Source of the DNA: an uncultured Rubrobacteraceae bacterium
Lineage (GTDB): Bacteria > Actinomycetota > Rubrobacteria > Rubrobacterales > Rubrobacteraceae
Direction of reading: 5' to 3'
DNA: 6,071 bases
Assembly (NCBI GenBank): GCA_902806105.1
Contig: CADCVI010000188.1
Span: 1-6,071 of the forward strand
A model generated the notes under the pieces. It was not told where the DNA came from, did not search any database, and worked only from the letters and a program-made list of their open reading frames with translations. This document shows positions 1 to 5,607 of this stretch, in pieces. The position numbers were made by a program, and so were the translations under genes. Each line of letters begins with the position of its first letter. The first letter of the stretch is position 1.

Positions 1-132
1 TGAACCGAGACCCCTGCGGCGCATCTCGTAGGCGAGGATCGCTCCGGGCAACAACACGAGTGGCGACACGAGGCACCCGCAGGGCACCACTACGCAGCCG
101 AACCTGGTGTTACCGCGCCTCGTCCAGAACAT
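1..132 (-). CDS. Small membrane-like protein of unknown function (partial, 3' end off the window)
   Basis: An open frame begins with ATG at 132 and runs 44 codons to the left edge with no stop, so only the N-terminal part is visible. The protein starts MFWTRRGNTRFGC, continues into a hydrophobic stretch (about residues 14-35, rich in V, L, P, C and A), and then has a basic segment (EMRRRGLGS). That pattern suits one transmembrane helix with a positively charged end. A purine-rich site on the minus strand (AAGGGGA, complement of 138-144) lies 5 bases before the ATG. By hand count, 37 of 44 codons end in G or C, as expected for a real gene here. The frame stays open upstream of the ATG, but no other good start with a binding site was found there. 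I do not recognise a family. Its promoter is not obvious. The stretch could be chance, as it is short. Confidence 0.5.
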   Translation of the reverse strand, partial: MFWTRRGNTRFGCVVVPCGCLVSPLVLLPGAILAYEMRRRGLGS

Positions 133-390
133 CCGAGTCCCCTTCTTCTGCTGATCACCGTCGCTATGCCGATACTCTCCCCATACCCACAAGAACCCGG
201 AGCTACCCGGCCTTCGGGACAAGGCCGGTGTACGAAGGAGGCTTCGAAAGATCAATCCGAAAGGCCGTCATCGTAGCTAGCGGCGTCCGACATCGGCGTG
301 GACGCTCATCGGCTTGAGCCGTCATACCCTCGCGCTCCGTGCTCTCGGCGGCCAGCTCTCGCCGGGAGTACGGCCCATCGGCGGATGCGG
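133..390. other. Intergenic stretch with no convincing gene
   Basis: These 258 bases separate the LURP-one-type gene from the small membrane-like gene to its left. Open frames on the plus strand here give low-complexity translations rich in Arg, Ser and Pro and have no usable start signal. The only clear structure is a pair of inverted repeats (207-228 and 233-246). The 3' end of the LURP-one-type transcript must lie here unless it runs on into the next gene, but no hairpin followed by a run of T on the minus strand was seen. Confidence 0.5.
207..228. repeat. Perfect 8-bp inverted repeat (hairpin)
   Basis: CCGGCCTT (207-214) is followed by a six-base loop and its exact complement AAGGCCGG (221-228). 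A second small perfect hairpin, CGAAG-gagg-CTTCG, lies at 233-246. Neither is followed by a T tract on either strand. They sit 160-180 bases past the stop of the minus-strand LURP-one-type gene, so they could be a transcript-end structure, but they do not meet the standard rule for an intrinsic terminator. Confidence 0.5.
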
Positions 391-876
391 TCAGTCGGAG
401 TCGTGAGCCATCTCGTCGATGGCGACGGCGACGGCGAGGATGAGGCCGTCGTCCTCGCCCGGGAGGACGTCAACGCCGTAGGTGTCGCTCAGGGCGAAGC
501 GGTGCTTGGATACGCGGGCGACGGGGTCTCCCCCGCGGCTGATCGCGTACTCGTGGTGCATGATGTCCCCCTGGGCGGTCAGGTCCACGCCGCCCGCGAC
601 GTCGATCGTGAACTTGTGCCGGAAGGGCGTGAAGCGCGCCTTGCGTATGGTGGCTATCGTGGAGCCCCCGCGCAGGATGTTCATGCTCTCGCGCAGCGCG
701 AGCTTTTTCTCGCGGATCGTGGCGACCTCGCGTCCCTGGAGGTCCTCGATCACGAACGTCTCGCGGAGCCGCATGACCTTCCCGTCGACCCTGTACGCCA
801 GGTTGCCGGCCTCGTCCGTGATGTCGAAATCCTCGCCTATGGAGACGAGCCGCTGCCGCATCGTGTAGCGCGCCAT
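391..876 (-). CDS. LURP-one-related / YxjI-type tubby-fold protein
   Basis: This encodes 161 residues, the usual size of a single LURP-one-related domain, which folds as a tubby-like beta barrel around a central helix. The pattern fits the family throughout: a start rich in basic and polar residues (MARYTMRQRLVSIGEDFDI), the GKVMRLRETF strand (32-41), ED.QGRE (44-50), the IREKKLAL turn (54-61), an alternating strand region at 86-120, DTYGVDV (131-137), and a hydrophobic C-terminal helix (LILAVAVAIDEM, 145-156). Plant members are linked to defence and the fold resembles phospholipid scramblases; the role of bacterial members such as YxjI is not settled. The ATG at 876 is chosen because AGGAGGA sits about 4 bases upstream and the family motif begins right there. 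A GTG further upstream (921) would add 15 unfamiliar residues. There is no signal peptide, so it is probably cytoplasmic. It lies 99 bases after the VPS62-like gene on the same strand. Confidence 0.85.
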   Translation of the reverse strand: MARYTMRQRLVSIGEDFDITDEAGNLAYRVDGKVMRLRETFVIEDLQGREVATIREKKLALRESMNILRGGSTIATIRKARFTPFRHKFTIDVAGGVDLTAQGDIMHHEYAISRGGDPVARVSKHRFALSDTYGVDVLPGEDDGLILAVAVAIDEMAHDSD

Positions 877-880
877 CGCG

Positions 881-887
881 TCCTCCT
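881..887 (-). promoter_or_regulatory. Ribosome binding site of the LURP-one-type gene
   Basis: The minus strand reads CAGGAGGA just before the ATG at 876, a near-perfect complement to the 3' end of 16S rRNA. The 4-base gap is short but workable. This site decides the start in favour of 876 over the in-frame GTG at 921. Confidence 0.75.
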
Positions 888-922
888 GAAGCTTTCGGTT
901 ATCCGGACTGGATACCCGCACG

Positions 923-942
923 CGCCGGTAGCGACACCGGCG
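923..942. repeat. Perfect 7-bp inverted repeat between the VPS62-like and LURP-one-type genes
   Basis: CGCCGGT (923-929), a six-base loop and ACCGGCG (936-942) form a strong GC-rich hairpin 34 bases past the stop of the VPS62-like gene and 47 bases before the LURP-one-type start. A smaller one, TATCC-ggact-GGATA, lies at 900-914. No T run follows the larger hairpin on the minus strand. It may weaken read-through or protect an mRNA end between the two genes, or be chance in GC-rich DNA. Confidence 0.45.
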
Positions 943-975
943 ACGCCACGCGACGCGCGACGGGAGGGGGCGGCC

Positions 976-2844
976 CTACCTGCGAAGCTCGCGGAGGTTG
1001 TCCCACAGGACGTAGGCGCCGACGGCCAGGACCGCGAGGACCACGAGCGGCCAGAAAAACTCGTAGGCGACGACGAGTGCAGCGACCACGGCCAGCCCTA
1101 TGTTCGCGCTGCTCAGGAGGCTGGTGAGCCTTCGTTTGAAGCCGGCCTCGACGAAGGCGAAGACGGCGATACCGGCGACGAGCGCCGCGGCGAGGTGCTG
1201 GCGCGCTTCGAGCACTATCACTACGAGGGCGACGAGCATCAGCCCCACGCTGGCGGCGGCCCACACCTCCGCCACGCGGCCGACGCGCAGCTCGGCGTCG
1301 GAGGCGGGCGCGTGGGGGCGGGAGAGGTGGGCGCGGGCCGGGCCGCGCTCGCCCGCCCCCAACTTCTCGGCGTACTCTCCGAGCGCCCCGGCTACCTCCG
1401 TATCGGCGGCCAGTTGCGCCCGGAGCCGTGAGAGCTCGGCGGAGAGCTCGCCGCTCTGTCTCACCCGGCTCTCGTACGAGGCTTCGAGGTGCGACCTGCC
1501 CCTCATCGCCGCGACCTCCACCCCGAGCCCCCTGAGCTGCCGACCCTTCTCCTCGATCCTCGCGCGGAGGACCTCGCATCGTGCCTGTACCTCGGCCCGT
1601 CTCTGAAGGACGGCGACCGGCGTATCGGCGAAGGGGGTCTCCTTGTCGAGACCGGCCCACCCGACCGGGTCGTACCAGGCGCGGCGCGGGCTCTCGTCGC
1701 GGTTGTACATCGGCCCCGAGGGGGCGTCCTCCCCCTCGAAGGGGTCGCGCGCGTAGAGCCCCCACAGCCCCCGGTACCCGGGGACCCAGCCCTCCGAGGG
1801 ATCGGTCAGGACGCGCGGGGGGTCCCACGCCTCGTCGCCGCCCTCCCCGATCGTCAGGCCGTCGCCGCGGGCGTAGTCCACGAAGGGGATGCGCAGGTAC
1901 CCGCCGCCACCGTTCGACCCGGAACTCCCCCCCACCCCGGCGTACTGGCGCAGCTTCTCCCGCCAGAACGACCTCACGGAGGTCGCGGCCCTCGCGAGCG
2001 ACCTGGGCAGGGGCAGCCGCACCTCGGTCAGGTATTCGCCCGCCGCGAAGAAGCTGGCGTGGGAACCGGCGCCGACGTAGACCACCGGGTGCTCGCCGAC
2101 CTTCTCCAGCTCGGGGTCGTCCCAGCGGCGCCGGAGGTCGTCGCCGGAGTACTCGTGGGAGGCGTAGGCCACCCACTCCGGGCGGAACTCCCCCGTCTCC
2201 GGTTCGGAGAGGAAGACGGTGACCGACTCCCAGTCCCCCTCGTGGTCGTTCGCGCCGAAGAACCCGGAGCGCCAGTCGTTGAACGGGTAGAAGAGCCAGT
2301 ACTGGAGGACCACCCAGTCGTCCTGGCGGACCATCCTGCCGTGGTAACGGTAGTGCTCGCCCTCCTCCATGATGCTCGCGTACCGCGACGCCGCGAGCGA
2401 CGCGGCCTCCCCCGGCACCCGCCCCCGGGCCAGCAGCACGATGGAGTACAGGGCATCCAGGAGGCGGGAGACGTACCCGACGCGCGCCAGGCGGCCCCGC
2501 CCGGCGCGAAAGGCCTTGCGGGCCTCCCTGAGCCTTGCGGGTCCCCTCCGCAGCGGCGCCAGGGTCAGGGTGCGGGGTCCGGTCTTCTCGGGCCTTCGGG
2601 GGTCGGCGAAACGGAGGAAGTGGACGGCCCCGGGACCGTCGTCGGGCCGTTGCGAGAGCCGCTCCAGGGTCAGGTCCCCGGCCTGCACGACGCACACGGC
2701 CTCCTCCCCGGGCCGCTGGACCCAGAGGCTGCAAACCCGTACGTACGGCTCGACGTCCATCGGGTAGAACCTGTCCCCGACCGTGGAGCGGACGACGGGC
2801 TCGAAGCGCCGCAGCAGGGGGAGGACCCCGTTGGCCTCAACCAC
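976..2844 (-). CDS. VPS62-like domain protein with coiled coil and C-terminal membrane helices
   Basis: This encodes 622 residues from a GTG at 2844. Residues about 10-400 resemble the VPS62/DUF946 family: YPMDVEPYV (27-35), QYWLFYPFND (181-190), NDHEGDWE (199-206), PVVYVGAGSHASFF (253-266), and a late WGLYARDPF...SGP segment (361-378). The HEGDWE and GSHA blocks are its hallmarks; yeast Vps62 is tied to vacuolar sorting, and the bacterial role is unknown. A glycine/serine-rich insert lies at 303-315. Residues 410-495 are rich in Glu, Arg, Ala and Leu, as in a coiled coil. The last 100 residues hold three or four hydrophobic helices (about 525-545, 549-568, 580-596, 599-615), ending in a charged tail. 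With no signal peptide, the large domain is probably cytoplasmic and tethered to the inner membrane. The start overlaps the preceding gene by 8 bases, which suggests translational coupling. The ATG at codon 29 is a possible start, but residues before it fit the family. The family call is from motif memory. Confidence 0.75.
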   Translation of the reverse strand: MVEANGVLPLLRRFEPVVRSTVGDRFYPMDVEPYVRVCSLWVQRPGEEAVCVVQAGDLTLERLSQRPDDGPGAVHFLRFADPRRPEKTGPRTLTLAPLRRGPARLREARKAFRAGRGRLARVGYVSRLLDALYSIVLLARGRVPGEAASLAASRYASIMEEGEHYRYHGRMVRQDDWVVLQYWLFYPFNDWRSGFFGANDHEGDWESVTVFLSEPETGEFRPEWVAYASHEYSGDDLRRRWDDPELEKVGEHPVVYVGAGSHASFFAAGEYLTEVRLPLPRSLARAATSVRSFWREKLRQYAGVGGSSGSNGGGGYLRIPFVDYARGDGLTIGEGGDEAWDPPRVLTDPSEGWVPGYRGLWGLYARDPFEGEDAPSGPMYNRDESPRRAWYDPVGWAGLDKETPFADTPVAVLQRRAEVQARCEVLRARIEEKGRQLRGLGVEVAAMRGRSHLEASYESRVRQSGELSAELSRLRAQLAADTEVAGALGEYAEKLGAGERGPARAHLSRPHAPASDAELRVGRVAEVWAAASVGLMLVALVVIVLEARQHLAAALVAGIAVFAFVEAGFKRRLTSLLSSANIGLAVVAALVVAYEFFWPLVVLAVLAVGAYVLWDNLRELRR

Positions 2845-3319
2845 CGCGCGCCGCTTCCGGAGCCTCCCGTCCCGGGTGGTGGAAGACTACCCGCACGTCC
2901 TGGGAGTTCAGGTACAGGACCATGAGGATGCAGTAGACCATCACGGGGTAGACGTAGAGCGGCGCGGGCCCGGAGTAGAGCCACAGGCAGATCGCCAGGC
3001 TCGCCCCCTGGGAGAGCGCGGCCAGGATCCAGCCGCGACGTGACATGAACAGGAAGCCCAACGCGGCGAGTAGCGCGAGGACGGCGGAAGGGACGAACAG
3101 CAGGACGTCCGCGGCCTCGACCGCCTGCCCGAGCGACCCTGAGACGGCGCGCCGCCAATCCACCCGCGACAGCTCGTAGGCGACGACGCCCGCGAGCCCC
3201 GCCGCCTGCAGGAGGAGCAGCAGGCCGATCAGGCGTATGGGCCTGCGCCCCGTCTCGTCCATGCGCGCCGGGTCCGGCGGGGAAACCCGCTCTTCCCGGC
3301 GTACCGGGGGATTCTCCAT
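2837..3319 (-). CDS. Four-helix integral membrane protein of unknown function
   Basis: This encodes 160 residues with a charged, proline-rich N-terminus (1-27) and four hydrophobic stretches suited to membrane helices: about 28-48, 69-92, 97-115 and 120-137. A short soluble tail starts YLNSQDVRVVF and ends rich in Glu, Ala and Gly. An even number of helices with both ends outside the bilayer puts the termini on the same side, probably the cytoplasm given the Arg-rich N-terminus. I know no named family for it. The ATG at 3319 is preferred because GGGAGGAAGG lies directly before it. An in-frame GTG at 3334 would place that site inside the coding region and has none of its own. The stop overlaps the GTG of the VPS62-like gene by 8 bases, so the two are almost certainly co-transcribed and may act together. 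A possible -10 element lies about 40 bases upstream. Confidence 0.75.
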   Translation of the reverse strand: MENPPVRREERVSPPDPARMDETGRRPIRLIGLLLLLQAAGLAGVVAYELSRVDWRRAVSGSLGQAVEAADVLLFVPSAVLALLAALGFLFMSRRGWILAALSQGASLAICLWLYSGPAPLYVYPVMVYCILMVLYLNSQDVRVVFHHPGREAPEAARGG

Positions 3320-3329
3320 CCTTCCTCCC
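3320..3329 (-). promoter_or_regulatory. Ribosome binding site of the four-helix membrane protein gene
   Basis: The minus strand reads GGGAGGAAGG immediately before the ATG at 3319, leaving 4 bases between GGAGG and the start. It chooses this ATG over the upstream GTG at 3334, which would have to read through it. Confidence 0.65.
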
Positions 3330-3359
3330 AACACCTCACGGATAACGGCAGGAGGGAAG

Positions 3360-3365
3360 ATTGTA
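3360..3365 (-). promoter_or_regulatory. Possible -10 element upstream of the membrane protein / VPS62-like pair
   Basis: The minus strand carries TACAAT, one mismatch from the TATAAT consensus, about 40 bases before the ATG at 3319. It stands out in GC-rich surroundings. No good TTGACA-like -35 element lies 16-18 bases upstream, so the assignment is tentative. If correct, the pair has its own promoter downstream of typA. Confidence 0.35.
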
Positions 3366-3422
3366 GAACACGCCGTGCCGGTCGGGCCAGGGCCGTTTCC
3401 AGCCGCAGAGCCCCGCCGATGC

Positions 3423-3456
3423 CCACCTGACCGCCGGGCGAGGGCGGCTTCGGTGG
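3423..3456 (-). terminator. Nested hairpin just downstream of typA, possible terminator without a T tract
   Basis: On the minus strand, within a few bases of the typA TAA stop, CCACC pairs with GGTGG (outer arms 3452-3456 and 3423-3427) and CCGCC pairs with GGCGG (inner arms 3443-3447 and 3431-3435). The loop is 7 bases and a small internal loop lies between the two stems. Placement directly after the stop suits transcript ending or 3' end protection. No run of T follows, so a classic intrinsic terminator is not shown. Confidence 0.35.
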
Positions 3457-3458
3457 CC

Positions 3459-5243
3459 TTACTTTTTGCGCATGCCCGGTTCTAGGACCTTCTTGCGCAG
3501 GCGTATGGAGGTCGGGGTGATCTCCACGAGCTCGTCGTCGCCGATGTACTCCAGGGCGTCCTCCAGGCTCAGCTTGCGCGGCGGCGTCAGGTTCAGAGCG
3601 TCGTCGGCACCGGCCGAGCGGACGTTCGTCAGCTTCTTGTTCTTGCACACGTTGATGTTCAGGTCCTGCTCGCGGGCGTGCTCGCCGACGACCATCCCGA
3701 CGTAGACGTCGGTGGCGGGCGTGATAAAGAAGCTGCCGCGGTCCTGGAGCTTCCAGATCGAGTAGGCGAACGCGCTCCCGGCCTCGGACGCCACGAGGGA
3801 GCCGTTCTGGCGCGTCTTGAACTCGCCCGCCCACGGGGCGTAGCCGTCGAAGACGTGGTTCATGATGCCCGTCCCCTGCGTCATCGAGAGAAACTGCGTG
3901 CGGAAGCCGAAGAGGGCGCGCGACGGGATCCTGAACTCTACCCGCGTCCGGCTCCCCTGCATCTCCATGTTCAGGAGGTTCCCCCGGCGGCTGCTCAACA
4001 CCCCGATCACGGCCGAGGAGAACTCCTCGGGCACGTCGATGACTAGGTGCTCCACCGGCTCGTGCTTTTTCCCGTCGATCTCGCGCGTGATGACCTCCGG
4101 CGCGCTGACCTGGATCTCGTAACCCTCACGGCGCATGTTCTCCAGGAGGATCGAGAGGTGAAGCTCGCCCCTCCCCGAGACCTGGAACTCGTCGGGGCGC
4201 AGCTCCTCGACGCGCAGCGAGACGTTGGTCTGGACCTCGCGCCTCAGGCGGTCGCCGAGGTGGCGGGACGTTACGAACTTGCCCTCCTTGCCCGCGAACG
4301 GCGAGGTGTTCGGCTGGAAGACCATGCTGACCGTCGGCTCGTCGACCGTGATGATCGGGAGCGCCTTGGGCTCCATGAGGTCCGCGACGGTCTCCCCGAT
4401 CTGGGCGTTCTCGATGCCGGAGAGCGCCACGATGTCGCCGGAGCCGACCTCCTCGGCCTCGATGCGCTTGAGGCCGAGGTGCGTGAACGGCTGCGCCACG
4501 CGCGTCCTCGTCATCGTGCCGTCCTTGTGGATCAGGTTGACGGACTCGCCGCGCTTTACCTTGCCGCGCCTGACGCGCCCGACGACTATCCGCCCGAGGT
4601 AGTCCGAGTAGTCCAGGTTCGCGACGACCATCTGGAACGGCTCCTCGAGCTCCACGGCAGGCGCCGGGATCTGCTCCAGGATCGTCTCGAAGAGCTCGTG
4701 CATGTCGCCCTGCGGGTCGTTCAGGTCCCCGAAGACCTTCCCCTCGCGCGCGACGGCGTAGAGGATCGGGAAATCGAGCTGCTCGTCGGAGGCCCCGAGC
4801 TCGGCCATCAGGTCGAACGTCAGGTCCACTACCTCCTCGGGCCGCGCGTCCTGACGGTCTATCTTGTTGATGACCACGATCGGCTTGAGCCCGAGCTCGA
4901 TGGCCTTCCGAAGGACGAACCGCGTCTGGGGCATCGGACCCTCGGCGGCGTCCACGAGGAGCAGGCAGCCATCGACCATGCCGAGGACGCGCTCCACCTC
5001 GCCGCCGAAGTCCGCGTGCCCGGGGGTGTCGACTATGTTGATCTTGACGCCCTCGTACTCCACCGCGGTGTTTTTGGAGAGGATCGTGATGCCACGCTCC
5101 TTCTCCAGAACGTTGGAGTCCATCGCCCGCTCGGCGATCTCCTGCCCGTGCCCGATCTCCATGGTCTGCGTGAGCATCCCGTCCACGAGCGTCGTCTTCC
5201 CGTGGTCGACGTGGGCAATAATAGCTATGTTACGGTATTCCAT
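3459..5243 (-). CDS. typA: Translational GTPase TypA/BipA
   Basis: This is a complete 594-residue ribosome-binding GTPase of the EF-G/LepA class, close to the family's usual length of about 600. It acts in the cytoplasm on the 70S ribosome or 50S assembly and is tied to cold and stress growth in several bacteria. GTPase motifs are clear: HVDHGKTT (11-18, P loop), ERGITI (49-54, switch I), DTPGH (72-76), NKID (126-129). The fifth motif reads YAVAREG (162-168), where many homologues have YASA. A beta-barrel domain follows (about 205-290), then EF-G III-like (300-385, with SGRGELHL at 356-363) and EF-G V-like (395-480) domains, and the BipA-specific C-terminal domain (about 485-590), with basic [12 protein letters not shown] (534-545) and the tail MRKK. 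ATG at 5243 is set by AGGAG 6 bases upstream and by the N-terminus [11 protein letters not shown]. It appears monocistronic, with a leader of up to about 100 bases and a hairpin after the stop. Confidence 0.97.
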   Translation of the reverse strand: MEYRNIAIIAHVDHGKTTLVDGMLTQTMEIGHGQEIAERAMDSNVLEKERGITILSKNTAVEYEGVKINIVDTPGHADFGGEVERVLGMVDGCLLLVDAAEGPMPQTRFVLRKAIELGLKPIVVINKIDRQDARPEEVVDLTFDLMAELGASDEQLDFPILYAVAREGKVFGDLNDPQGDMHELFETILEQIPAPAVELEEPFQMVVANLDYSDYLGRIVVGRVRRGKVKRGESVNLIHKDGTMTRTRVAQPFTHLGLKRIEAEEVGSGDIVALSGIENAQIGETVADLMEPKALPIITVDEPTVSMVFQPNTSPFAGKEGKFVTSRHLGDRLRREVQTNVSLRVEELRPDEFQVSGRGELHLSILLENMRREGYEIQVSAPEVITREIDGKKHEPVEHLVIDVPEEFSSAVIGVLSSRRGNLLNMEMQGSRTRVEFRIPSRALFGFRTQFLSMTQGTGIMNHVFDGYAPWAGEFKTRQNGSLVASEAGSAFAYSIWKLQDRGSFFITPATDVYVGMVVGEHAREQDLNINVCKNKKLTNVRSAGADDALNLTPPRKLSLEDALEYIGDDELVEITPTSIRLRKKVLEPGMRKK

Positions 5244-5249
5244 GAAAGT

Positions 5250-5254
5250 CTCCT
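5250..5254 (-). promoter_or_regulatory. Ribosome binding site of typA
   Basis: The minus strand reads AGGAG with a 6-base gap to the ATG at 5243. Spacing and sequence are good, and no competing start is nearby. Confidence 0.7.
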
Positions 5255-5280
5255 GACCCGATCATCGCTGCGTCGCTGGC

Positions 5281-5313
5281 GCCTTGCAAGACCACGTGTG
5301 TCGGAATCAAGGC
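5281..5313 (-). repeat. Inverted repeat in the typA leader
   Basis: GCCTTG (5281-5286) and CAAGGC (5308-5313) are exact complements 21 bases apart. A short GAC/GTC pairing inside could extend the fold. It would lie in the typA 5' leader about 38 bases before the start, without covering the ribosome binding site. The six-base stem is short and may be chance. Confidence 0.3.
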
Positions 5314-5351
5314 AATAGGAAAGGCCGCGCCACGCGACCACACAAGAAACG

Positions 5352-5357
5352 ATTCTA
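5352..5357 (-). promoter_or_regulatory. Possible typA -10 element
   Basis: TAGAAT on the minus strand differs from TATAAT at one position and lies in the AT-richer part of the gap. It would give a leader of about 100 bases. The region 16-18 bases upstream holds no clear TTGACA match; the nearest, TTGGCG, is too close. The call rests on the -10 alone. Confidence 0.3.
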
Positions 5358-5413
5358 CCGCACGAAACGCCAAGTAACTTTCTCGTAACGCCTTTTTCGG
5401 AGATTGAGCCACA

Positions 5414-5536
5414 TTGCTCGCCGCCCGGCCGCCCCGCACCGCCTACGACCCCGGCGCCGACTGGCCCGTCCACTACGGGAGGGCCAGGACCCTCGACCAG
5501 GGCGTGACCCGTTCGGCGTTTTTTGTGAGGGAGTAG
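5414..5536 (+). CDS. Candidate 40-residue microORF or gene remnant, unknown function
   Basis: From a TTG at 5414 to TAG at 5534-5536 the plus strand encodes 40 residues, including YDPGADWPVHYGRARTLD and ending SAFFVRE. The composition looks like an ordinary soluble protein, unlike the Arg/Pro/Ser-rich shadows elsewhere in the window. By hand count, G+C is about 68%, 60% and 92% at codon positions 1, 2 and 3, the pattern expected for a gene in a high-GC genome. GGAG at 5399-5402 could serve as a ribosome binding site, though 11 bases from the TTG is long. A stop at 5405-5407 prevents upstream extension. It would be divergent from typA and convergent with the monooxygenase. It could be a real small protein, the surviving piece of a decayed gene, or a chance open frame. 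I recognise no family. Confidence 0.3.
   Translation: MLAARPPRTAYDPGADWPVHYGRARTLDQGVTRSAFFVRE
5461..5487. repeat. Perfect 7-bp inverted repeat in the monooxygenase-typA gap
   Basis: CTGGCCC (5461-5467) pairs with GGGCCAG (5481-5487) across 13 bases. An alternative inner stem is CCCGT (5465-5469) with ACGGG (5475-5479). It lies about 120 bases past the monooxygenase stop and inside the plus-strand microORF. It could help end the monooxygenase transcript, but no T tract follows on the minus strand. Confidence 0.4.
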
Positions 5537-5607
5537 GGGGCCGCTCCGCCTCAGGGGTGGGGAACAGGGGTATCCCTCTGCGTCCCACTCGCCTGCACGC
5601 GCGGCGC

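Larger units (their letters stand above)
5244..5607. other. Intergenic region between the monooxygenase gene and typA
   Basis: This gap of 364 bases has two parts. The typA-proximal part (5244 to about 5405) is less GC-rich and looks like a promoter and leader for typA, with a possible -10 at 5352-5357 and an inverted repeat at 5281-5313. The distal part (about 5410-5540) is very GC-rich and holds a plus-strand 40-codon open frame with coding-like periodicity and a 7-bp inverted repeat. From 5537 to 5607 I see only a short direct repeat (CAGGGGT at 5552 and 5565). No clear terminator for the monooxygenase was found. Confidence 0.6.

Noticed and set aside
235..241. AAGGAGG on the plus strand, a strong ribosome-binding-like motif
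   Set aside because: No ATG, GTG or TTG follows within 15 bases and the frames beyond it soon stop or lack coding character. It is part of a small hairpin (233-246).
60..317. Plus-strand open frame of 85 codons at the left edge
   Set aside because: Its translation is Arg/Ser/Pro-rich with no family resemblance and no binding site, and its left part lies opposite the better-supported minus-strand small gene.
298..1431. 377-codon plus-strand open frame opposite the LURP-one-type gene and the end of the VPS62-like gene
   Set aside because: It is an antisense shadow of GC-rich coding DNA with a low-complexity Asp/Gly/His/Arg translation. The minus-strand genes have recognisable domains and binding sites.
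899..2734. 611-codon minus-strand open frame in another frame over the VPS62-like gene
   Set aside because: The translation is almost entirely Arg, Gly, Pro and Ala, typical of an off-frame reading of GC-rich DNA. The overlapping frame carries family motifs and membrane helices.
1489..2925. 478-codon plus-strand open frame opposite the VPS62-like gene
   Set aside because: Long antisense frames are expected where codons end in G or C. The translation lacks recognisable motifs and looks like repeated short biased runs.
4047..5318. 423-codon plus-strand open frame opposite typA
   Set aside because: TypA on the minus strand is unmistakable. The antisense product is rich in Asp, Leu, Arg, His and Val with no domain resemblance.
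5519..5524. Run of six T on the plus strand as a possible intrinsic terminator
   Set aside because: The bases just before it do not form a stable stem, and the nearest good hairpin (5461-5487) is more than 30 bases away.
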